A stretch of DNA of 51,720 nucleotides from Vulcanimicrobiota bacterium (GTDB taxonomy: Bacteria; Vulcanimicrobiota; Xenobia; Xenobiales; JADMJV01): positions 1 to 51,720 of the forward strand of contig JAFKGI010000050.1 of NCBI GenBank assembly GCA_017307785.1, in the 5' to 3' direction. A program made the translations under genes and the position numbers. The notes under the pieces were generated by a model. It ran no database searches. It had not been told where the DNA came from and worked only from the letters and a program-made list of their open reading frames with translations. Below are positions 1 to 6,004 of this stretch, in pieces (within the stretch, counting starts at the first letter, position 1; each line of letters opens with the position of its first letter).

Positions 1-7
1 GGTTCAG

Positions 8-634
8 TTGGCAACCAGAGACTTTTATCTAGTATTAAACGTCCCACCGATCGCGCCGGCCGAAGAGATTCGTAAGGCTTATCGGAACCTTTCTAAAAAG
101 TATCACCCTGACGTTTATCAGGGCGATAAAAACGTGGCCGAAGACAAGATGAAAGCGCTTGTAGAGGCGTTCAATAACTTGCGCGACAACAACAAGCGCA
201 CGGCCTACGACAAGCAGCCTCAGTTCCAGGTTCGCAAGTTCTCCAAGACGCGCAAACCACCGGACAAGAAAGCCTTCACGGAAAAAAGCAAGAAACCAAA
301 GGAAAGCTTCCTGAAGAAACTGCTGGCTCCGTTCATGAAGAAGCCGGAAGCAGGTGCGGTGGGACCGGATCCCCGCCAGGCAGACGTGCACTTCACCCTG
401 GGCCTCTCCATGTCCGACAACGAGTCTTTCCTCGACCAGGCCAAAAAAGAATTTGGCCTGTCGGTCAAGTTCGATCCCAAACACAAGGAAGCCGCCTACA
501 ATCTGGCGCTGATGTCCTACAAGCTGGGCCAGTGGGATGACGCTCGCGTCGCTTTCCAGAGCTTCCTCAAGATTGCGCCGGAGGACGCGGCCGCCAAGAA
601 AATGATCCAGCTGCTGCACAACGTCAGCGACTAA
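8..634 (+). CDS. J-domain (DnaJ-like) protein with C-terminal TPR
   Basis: The N-terminal 70 residues form a J domain, with the HPD motif at about residues 33-35 that stimulates the DnaK ATPase. A basic Lys/Pro-rich linker (about 75-115) follows, then two TPR-like helix pairs (about 122-200). The Gly/Phe region, zinc fingers and substrate domain of true DnaJ are absent, so this is a dedicated J-domain co-chaperone whose TPR part probably recruits a client or partner. The first in-window start is a TTG at base 8. The frame is open to the window edge, so the true start could lie upstream. It is followed by a strong terminator shared with the convergent TPR gene. The domain call is firm; the client is unknown. 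Confidence 0.85.
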   Translation: MATRDFYLVLNVPPIAPAEEIRKAYRNLSKKYHPDVYQGDKNVAEDKMKALVEAFNNLRDNNKRTAYDKQPQFQVRKFSKTRKPPDKKAFTEKSKKPKESFLKKLLAPFMKKPEAGAVGPDPRQADVHFTLGLSMSDNESFLDQAKKEFGLSVKFDPKHKEAAYNLALMSYKLGQWDDARVAFQSFLKIAPEDAAAKKMIQLLHNVSD

Positions 635-654
635 GCTGATATGCCGCAGAGACA

Positions 655-681
655 AAAGGGAGCGCCACCAGCGCTCCCTTT
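655..681. terminator. Bidirectional intrinsic terminator
   Basis: A perfect 11-bp stem (655-665 with 671-681) closes a 5-base loop and is flanked by A residues on the left and T residues on the right. It lies between the stop of the J-domain gene and the convergent stop of the TPR gene, so it can end transcription from both sides. Confidence 0.85.
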
Positions 682-686
682 TTACT

Positions 687-1349
687 TTAAACTACGTTGC
701 GGTAGAGCAGGTCGTCCTCGGGGCGCAAGCCTTGTTCGAGTTGAAGGTTCACCTTGTCCACCCAATCGCGCACGGGCGCGCTCAAGCCCGCCACCTCCAG
801 ACTGAAGATGGAAGCAGCGGCTGCCTCGTTCAGGTCATCGGCATCGATGAGATAGCGGACGCGAGCGATGTGAGCCGGCCCGTAGGCCGCCTGGATGTCG
901 ATCAGACTGTTGAGCGCCCGCAGGGCCAGCTCCAACTTGTCCAGGCGCTTGTAGCAAACGGCCAACTCCATCCAGACTTCGGCATGCTGACTTTCGTTGC
1001 GCAGGAGTTTCTGCAACTGCACCACGGCCAGAGAATCTTTGCCGGTTTTGGAGTAGGCCCGGGCCAAACTGACCACCAGGCGCCAATCGTCCGGATTGGC
1101 CTTCTGCAACTCGCGATAAAAATCGACCAGACCCCGGCCCTGATCGGGGGCCATCAACAGGCTATCGACCAGCTCCACAACCTTCGGTTCAAACGGGTCG
1201 TTCTTGAGATGTTCGCGAAATAGCGCAAGCGCGCCCTCAACATTTCCCTGAAGGATCAATTGATTCGCCTGTGTGGCAACCTCCGCGGACTCGGTCATGG
1301 GGCGACCCTGTTCGGTAGAAAGAGAATCGCTTCCTGGTTTGCCTAACAA
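687..1349 (-). CDS. TPR repeat protein
   Basis: A soluble all-helical protein of about 220 residues with consecutive TPR-like units from about residue 25 to 190. Small and large residues alternate as in TPR helix pairs, for example around residues 75-110 and 120-150. No signal peptide or membrane segment is visible. The TTG start at 1349 is preceded by a good Shine-Dalgarno-like run (AAGGGGGG) about 10 bases upstream. An ATG at 1298 in the same frame has a weaker upstream sequence and is the alternative. It is divergent from the acetyltransferase gene and converges on the J-domain/TPR gene. It is probably a scaffold; the partner is unknown. Confidence 0.75.
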   Translation of the reverse strand: MLGKPGSDSLSTEQGRPMTESAEVATQANQLILQGNVEGALALFREHLKNDPFEPKVVELVDSLLMAPDQGRGLVDFYRELQKANPDDWRLVVSLARAYSKTGKDSLAVVQLQKLLRNESQHAEVWMELAVCYKRLDKLELALRALNSLIDIQAAYGPAHIARVRYLIDADDLNEAAAASIFSLEVAGLSAPVRDWVDKVNLQLEQGLRPEDDLLYRNVV

Positions 1350-1383
1350 AGAATCACCACCCCCCTTGTAGAATTACCAAGAA

Positions 1384-1959
1384 ATGCTCAGTCTACTGCG
1401 CAAACCTTCTGAATGGCCGGTCCGAAGCCAGGATGGTCGCCTGGCGATCCGGCCTCTGCGGAGCTACGATCTGGACGAGATCGCTGGCTGGCTGGAAGAC
1501 CCGCAAATCCTGCGGCTTGCCTTCGGAACCGAACAGGACGACCAGACTGTCCTGAAACTGGGCAAAATCTACCTGTCCGAGATGGACGCGGCCCGCGGCA
1601 GCATGCTCGGCATCTGCGACCCGATGGAAAGACTGCTGGGGTTCATTCGCTTCGCATTTTTCCAGGGCGACGGGGGTCGCAACGCGCGAATCGGCATTCT
1701 GCTGGGCAAGAAAGAGAACTGGAATCAGGGCCTGGGGACGGCCGCCGTACAACTGACTCTGTACTTCCTTTTCGAACGAAAGGGAGTACGCCGGATCGAA
1801 CTCGACACGGCCGAGTTCAACGCCCGGGCCCAACGCTGCTTCCGCAAGTGCGGCTTTGAAATCATTCCTCGGGATCGCCGTCAGCCCTGGATGGAGTCGA
1901 GCGACCCCACACCCAAAGTGTGGATGGAGCTCACCCGCACTCGCTGGCGCCAGCTCTAG
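1384..1959 (+). CDS. GNAT-family N-acetyltransferase (RimJ/RimL-like)
   Basis: A 191-residue GNAT acetyltransferase. The acetyl-CoA-binding motif lies at about 118-125 (NQGLGTAA), followed by the helix and the beta-strand/Asn motif at about 140-160 (ELDTAEFNARAQRCFRKCGF). That segment is typical of the RimJ/RimL branch, which acetylates protein N-termini or small amines. The N-terminal 20 residues precede the conserved IRPL strand. No specific substrate can be inferred. It is divergent from the TPR gene, and its stop codon overlaps the end of the convergent secreted-protein gene by four bases. Confidence 0.85.
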   Translation: MLSLLRKPSEWPVRSQDGRLAIRPLRSYDLDEIAGWLEDPQILRLAFGTEQDDQTVLKLGKIYLSEMDAARGSMLGICDPMERLLGFIRFAFFQGDGGRNARIGILLGKKENWNQGLGTAAVQLTLYFLFERKGVRRIELDTAEFNARAQRCFRKCGFEIIPRDRRQPWMESSDPTPKVWMELTRTRWRQL

Positions 1960-3071
1960 CGACCGGCCAGAACGTTGGGGCGAATCGTGTAAAGCGTTTC
2001 CAGATCGGGCTTCATGGTGGCCACTTCGGCTGTATCGGCCTCGATAGGCGATTCCGACCAGTGATAGGCGATCAGCAACTGCCCCTCACTCACACTGGCG
2101 GTCCACTCCACCCGGTGAGACTCCCACTGAAAGCGACCGGCGCCCACTCCGTCCCCGGGAACGGTAGAACTGCCGGCCATCGCTTCCATGCCGACCGCAA
2201 AGAGCGTTCCCTGATCGTCATGGGAAAGCGCCACGTCGCGGCCGGAGGCCACGCCGCTACAGGCAAAGTCGACCCAAAGGGCGGAGGGCGTCCAACCGGA
2301 CTGAATGCTGTTCCACAGCGAATTCCACTGACTCTCGCGTAGCTCCACCGGGAGAGCCGCGCCCACCCAATGTTCAGCCCCGTTGGTCAGGCGCCCGTGA
2401 TTGGCCAGCACGGCGTCGGCCACTTCCTTGCGCAGGCAACCCATCACCGGAGCCGAGGGCAGATGCTTCCAGACCTGTTCCAGGCTCAGCATCTTTTTGC
2501 TGGTGGGCAAGTTGAGCGCCTGGGTGAAGTGAATCATGACTTCGCCGCGCTGCTGCGCCGGCCACATTCGGGACTCCACCGCGCGCACTCGGGGGGAGAG
2601 GTGAATTCCAGCCGGCAACGAGGCGGCCAGACGTTTGGCCTCAACCAGCATCCACACCGGAGCGTCGCCCCGATAGCCGAATTTCTTAGGGTCTTCCTGG
2701 ACTGGGGCCGACGCCTGAGCCAGCATTCCCTCCAGAGAAGAGTAGCTCCAGCCTGGACCCTTCAGCTCGAATTCCGGAGTCGAGTCGGCGTAGAAACCGG
2801 CGACGTTGCAGTTTTCTTCCTGCGCATGCAGCTCAGGATTCGCCAGCAGGTCCACCGGCGCCCCCAGCAGCGACGGAATCCAGGACTCCTGGCCGGGCGC
2901 GACGCGCTGGACCACTTCCGGCATGTGCTGCGGAAGCAAGGTCAGCGGGGGTCTCGAGTGAGCCCAGGCCAGACTGCTGCCCCAGTAGACGCAGCCGGAG
3001 GCCATCGCAGCCACTCCGGCCAGCCAGGCGCGCCGGCGTAGTTTTCTAAATTTCTTGCTAGACAAAAACAT
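1956..3071 (-). CDS. Secreted protein of unknown function
   Basis: A 371-residue protein with a basic N-terminus (RKLRRR at about 10-14), a hydrophobic stretch to about residue 37, and an AWA cleavage-like site. A Cys in ASGC at about residue 27 could be a weak lipobox. The mature part has no repeats or family that I recognise. It is mixed alpha/beta, Trp-rich, and has a few Cys (about 88, 205 and 269). A GGAG Shine-Dalgarno lies about 11 bases before the ATG at 3071. Export is well supported; function is unknown. Confidence 0.65.
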   Translation of the reverse strand: MFLSSKKFRKLRRRAWLAGVAAMASGCVYWGSSLAWAHSRPPLTLLPQHMPEVVQRVAPGQESWIPSLLGAPVDLLANPELHAQEENCNVAGFYADSTPEFELKGPGWSYSSLEGMLAQASAPVQEDPKKFGYRGDAPVWMLVEAKRLAASLPAGIHLSPRVRAVESRMWPAQQRGEVMIHFTQALNLPTSKKMLSLEQVWKHLPSAPVMGCLRKEVADAVLANHGRLTNGAEHWVGAALPVELRESQWNSLWNSIQSGWTPSALWVDFACSGVASGRDVALSHDDQGTLFAVGMEAMAGSSTVPGDGVGAGRFQWESHRVEWTASVSEGQLLIAYHWSESPIEADTAEVATMKPDLETLYTIRPNVLAGR

Positions 3072-3111
3072 ATTTCGATCACTCCGGATGAATTTCTTTC
3101 AATTCTCCGAT

Positions 3112-3139
3112 TTCACATAGATCCTCCCCTAAATGTGAA
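3112..3139. promoter_or_regulatory. Inverted repeat TTCACAT-N14-ATGTGAA
   Basis: Perfect 7-bp arms are separated by 14 bases, about 40-70 bases upstream of the secreted-protein start at 3071. The position suits a dimeric regulator site. The arms face the opposite way to a CRP site (TGTGA-N6-TCACA), so CRP binding is not implied. Confidence 0.3.
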
Positions 3140-3279
3140 GAATGTGTAAGCTTAAGGGTTTGCGCGTCATCAGGATTCCCTAATATAGGCCCGCAACCGC
3201 GTAGCCACGGGCTTGCTTCCGATATTGAAGCTTTCTCACGCTCTAGAAGCGGATGAAATCTAGACCGGGGTCGCTTCAG

Positions 3280-3341
3280 GAGATCTTGGACGCTGCAAGT
3301 TGACCCGAAAAGCGCCCCTAGCGCCGCGGTCCAAGGATCTC
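3280..3341. repeat. Long imperfect inverted repeat upstream of hipB
   Basis: The left arm at 3280-3293 (GAGATCTTGGACGC) pairs with the right arm at 3326-3341 (GCGGTCCAAGGATCTC), with one bulge and one extra base. The loop is about 32 bases. As RNA it would make a long stem in the 5' leader of hipBA; as DNA it could be a composite binding site. No T-run follows, so it is not a simple terminator. Confidence 0.45.
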
Positions 3342-3371
3342 GCGGCCGGGCGATCGGTATGCTAAGCTAGA

Positions 3372-3389
3372 TATCAGGTATTTCAGATA
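3372..3389. promoter_or_regulatory. Candidate HipB operator
   Basis: The 18-bp element reads TATCA-N8-AGATA. The E. coli hip operator is TATCC-N8-GGATA, so the outer TATC/GATA half-sites and the total spacing are the same. It sits 13 bases upstream of the hipB GTG start, where a HipBA complex would block transcription. The match and position are seen; binding is inferred. Confidence 0.55.
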
Positions 3390-3402
3390 CACCAGGGGGA
3401 AA

Positions 3403-3645
3403 GTGGAGTCACCAATCGTCACCTTCAACCAGCTGGGTCACCTGCTGCAAGAGATTCGCAGTCAGAGGGGACTGACCCAGCGTCAGCTTGGGCAACGGGC
3501 CGGCTTTGCTCAGAGCGCCATTTCGGCCCTGGAGTCCAATCCAGGCTCGGCCAAGCTGGAAAGAATCTTTCAGCTGCTGGCCGCTCTCGACCTGGAATTA
3601 GTCCTGCGGGAGCGCAAGAACCACGTCGGCGAGCACGAGTGGTAG
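3403..3645 (+). CDS. hipB: HipB-like antitoxin, XRE-family HTH
   Basis: An 80-residue Cro/C1-type helix-turn-helix protein. The HTH spans about residues 11-65, with the recognition-helix region FAQSAISALE at about 36-45, as in HipB antitoxins. It neutralises HipA and represses the hip operon. The GTG start at 3403 is preceded by AGGGGGA with very short spacing. The next gene begins one base after the stop codon, the usual antitoxin-toxin arrangement. A hip-like operator lies immediately upstream. The family and pairing with hipA are strong. Confidence 0.85.
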   Translation: MESPIVTFNQLGHLLQEIRSQRGLTQRQLGQRAGFAQSAISALESNPGSAKLERIFQLLAALDLELVLRERKNHVGEHEW

Positions 3646-3646
3646 G

Positions 3647-4840
3647 GTGAAACTCCAGTGCTGCATGAACGAGGTCCCGGTTGGCGTCTGGCAGTTTGGT
3701 CAGCGTTCCCTGGATCAGTTTACCTACGATCCCAACTGGTTGCAGGCCCGCCATAAGCGCCCCCTCTCGCTCTCCATGCCGACCCGATCCCGCCCTTACC
3801 GCGGCCAGGTAGTCAGTTCTTTTTTCGACAATCTTTTGCCCGAACTGCCGGCTCTCCGCGATCGATTGGCGGATCGCCTCAACACCGGCTCCAGTCCTGG
3901 GGATCTGCTCAGCGAACTGGGTCGTGACTGCGCCGGGGCGGTGCAACTCTTTCCTGAGGGAATGGTACGCACCGAGGAACCTCGTGTCTCCGGTGTCCCC
4001 CTCAAGGCCAGCTACCTGGAGCGATTTCTCAAGGTGGTGCCGCGCAGCCCTATTCTCCGCTGTCTGCGCCAGCATTTTCGCGTGGCTCTGGCAGGGACCA
4101 GCGAGAAAACGGCTCTGCTCTACTATCAGGACCAGTGGCGCTTTCCGACCCACTCGACGGCCACCACTCACATCTTCAAGCTGGGCCCGAGTACCGAAAA
4201 TGAATGGCTCTGCCACTTGATTCTGAGGGCCTATGGGGTGGCTTGCGCACGCGCCAAACTGGTTCCGGTGGGCGACATGCTGGCCCTGGCGGTGGAGCGC
4301 TTTGATCGTCGCTGGTGCGCTCAGGGTATGCGGCTGTTGCGAGTGCCGGTGGAAGATGTCTGCCAGGCTCTGGGCATCGCCGCCGAACGCAAATACGAGG
4401 TAACCATCAAGCAAGTGCTGGACTTGCTGTTGGGCTCTTCCCAGGGTCAGCGCGACCGAGAAGAATTCTTGCGCCGCCAGATCCTCTTCTGGATGTTAGG
4501 GGCCTGCGACGGCCATGCCAAGAACTTCAGCCTCTTCCTGGAAGCCCACGGCCGTTTTCATCTGGCCCCTTGCTATGACGTCGTCTCGCACTATCCGGAT
4601 CCGGGTAAAATGGCCATGGCGGTGGGCGGCGAGCACGAGTGGGCGCGCATCGATCGCAAACACTGGTTGGCCACCGCTCGCCAGTGCCGCTTGCAAAACC
4701 AACTTCCCGGCATTGTGCGCCAGTTGGTGGATCGGACTCCCGAGGCGATCGCGACGGTACGAGCACAGTTGCCTCCCAACTTTCCCGCGGAACCGATTTT
4801 AGAGCGACTGCAGGCGGCGGCCGCGAGACTTTCCCATTAA
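3647..4840 (+). CDS. hipA: HipA-like serine/threonine kinase toxin
   Basis: A 397-residue HipA-family kinase. E. coli HipA phosphorylates glutamyl-tRNA synthetase and induces persistence; the target here is inferred only. Visible landmarks are an N-terminal HipA domain (about 5-110), the regulatory-serine loop AGTSEKTALL with Ser152, the ATP-contacting Lys178 in HIFK, the catalytic loop CDGHAKNFS with Asp288 and Asn293, and the metal-binding Asp311 in CYDVVS. All catalytic residues are present, so it should be active. The GTG start at 3647 lies one base after the hipB stop. sbcD begins 39 bases downstream on the same strand, with no terminator seen between them. Confidence 0.9.
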   Translation: MKLQCCMNEVPVGVWQFGQRSLDQFTYDPNWLQARHKRPLSLSMPTRSRPYRGQVVSSFFDNLLPELPALRDRLADRLNTGSSPGDLLSELGRDCAGAVQLFPEGMVRTEEPRVSGVPLKASYLERFLKVVPRSPILRCLRQHFRVALAGTSEKTALLYYQDQWRFPTHSTATTHIFKLGPSTENEWLCHLILRAYGVACARAKLVPVGDMLALAVERFDRRWCAQGMRLLRVPVEDVCQALGIAAERKYEVTIKQVLDLLLGSSQGQRDREEFLRRQILFWMLGACDGHAKNFSLFLEAHGRFHLAPCYDVVSHYPDPGKMAMAVGGEHEWARIDRKHWLATARQCRLQNQLPGIVRQLVDRTPEAIATVRAQLPPNFPAEPILERLQAAAARLSH

Positions 4841-4879
4841 TCAAACAGAATTTCGCACCCAGCGTAGAACAGCCCCTGC

Positions 4880-6004
4880 ATGCGCCTTCTGCATACCTCC
4901 GATTGGCATCTGGGGAGAAGTCTGTTGGGCCTCCCGCTGCTGGAGGACCAGGCCGCTTTTTGTGAGCAACTGATCGAACTGACCCACGACTTCCATCCCG
5001 ACCTGGTGGTGATCTTAGGCGACTTGTTCGAACGGTCCACCCCCAGCGAGGAAGCCCTGCACTTGCTCGACCACGTGCTGCAGCGATTGCTGCTCGAATG
5101 CAAAGTGAGGGTCATCCTCGCTCCCGGTCAGCACGACGGAGTCAACCGTCTCAACTTCGGCTCCTGGTTGTTCGAGAGGCGCCAACTGCAGCTGGTCAGC
5201 AACCTCGAGCAGGCCCTCTCCCCCATTCTGATCGAGGACGCCGACGGCCCGGTTCACATCAACGTCGTTCCCTTTTTGAAGGCAGCTGAAGTCGACCAGC
5301 ATTTTCGCACCCAGCAGGTGCCCACCCATGGCCAGGCGGGCAACGTGATCATGGAGCATCTAACCCGGTTTCGCCGTTTGCGCAGACGAGCTGTGCGAGG
5401 CGTGGTGGCCGGCTATCTCTGGGTGGAGGGCGGTCAACGCTGCGGCGAAGAGCGGCCCTTTGAGGGAGCCGAAGACTCGACCGTCCCCTTGAGCGCTTTT
5501 GAAGGCATCAACTATGGCGCCCTCGGCTACCTCCACGACTATCAGCAACTGGGCAATCTTTGCTACAGCGGCAGCCCCTTTGCCTTTCGTTTTGAAGACA
5601 CGCCCCAGGCACGAGGCGTGGTCAAGATGGAGATGGACGCCCAGGGCAATTGCCAGAGCGAACTGGTCCCCTTTCATCCGAAGCGCCACTTCTACCGGTT
5701 CAGCGGCAGCTTGGAACGCTTGCTGCTCGGTCCAACCTTCTCTCTGGACCCGAACGATCTGGTGGTGCTGGAGCTGAGCCAGGACAGCGACCTGCTTTCG
5801 GCCGACTTGATCCAGCGCTTGCGCGGACTCTATCCGAACGTCTGGCGCATTGAACGCCCCGAGATTCGCCGCAGCTTTCAGGCCCGCCCCAACCAGGATC
5901 CGCTGGCCAACTTTGAGCAGTTCTACGCGCAGGCGGCCGGCGAACGGCTCGATCACGATTCTCGCCAACTGTTGCGCGAGCTGTTTTCTGAGGTCGAAGC
6001 TTGA
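4880..6004 (+). CDS. sbcD: SbcD-like subunit with degenerate phosphoesterase site
   Basis: A 374-residue protein aligning end to end with SbcD/Mre11, the Mn-dependent nuclease of the SbcCD complex that opens hairpins and blocked DNA ends. The first motifs are intact: Asp8 and His10 in SDWH, Asp48 in GDLF, and His85. However, the GNHD motif reads GQHD (Gln84), the GH of the next motif reads GYLW (Tyr179), and GHxH reads GYLH (Tyr217, then His219). Three positions that normally hold metal ligands are therefore changed. The codons are unambiguous and the frame is intact. It may be a structural, non-nucleolytic or altered subunit. sbcC overlaps its stop codon. Confidence 0.85.
   Translation: MRLLHTSDWHLGRSLLGLPLLEDQAAFCEQLIELTHDFHPDLVVILGDLFERSTPSEEALHLLDHVLQRLLLECKVRVILAPGQHDGVNRLNFGSWLFERRQLQLVSNLEQALSPILIEDADGPVHINVVPFLKAAEVDQHFRTQQVPTHGQAGNVIMEHLTRFRRLRRRAVRGVVAGYLWVEGGQRCGEERPFEGAEDSTVPLSAFEGINYGALGYLHDYQQLGNLCYSGSPFAFRFEDTPQARGVVKMEMDAQGNCQSELVPFHPKRHFYRFSGSLERLLLGPTFSLDPNDLVVLELSQDSDLLSADLIQRLRGLYPNVWRIERPEIRRSFQARPNQDPLANFEQFYAQAAGERLDHDSRQLLRELFSEVEA

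Larger units (their letters stand above)
3072..3402. other. 331-bp non-coding region rich in inverted repeats
   Basis: This gap separates the divergent secreted-protein and hipB genes, and I see no coding sequence in it. It holds a 7-bp inverted repeat (3112-3118/3133-3139), an imperfect long inverted repeat (3280-3341) and a hip-type operator (3372-3389). Promoters for both flanking genes must be here. The only candidate seen for hipB, TTTGCG (3159) with TAATAT (3181), is weak. Confidence 0.5.

Noticed and set aside
3112..3139. CRP binding site
   Set aside because: The arms are TTCACAT then ATGTGAA, the reverse arrangement of TGTGA-N6-TCACA, and the spacer is too long.
3159..3186. hipB promoter TTTGCG/TAATAT
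   Set aside because: The -35 match is poor, and it lies over 200 bases upstream of hipB with a large stem in between. It is kept only as a weak candidate in the gap note.
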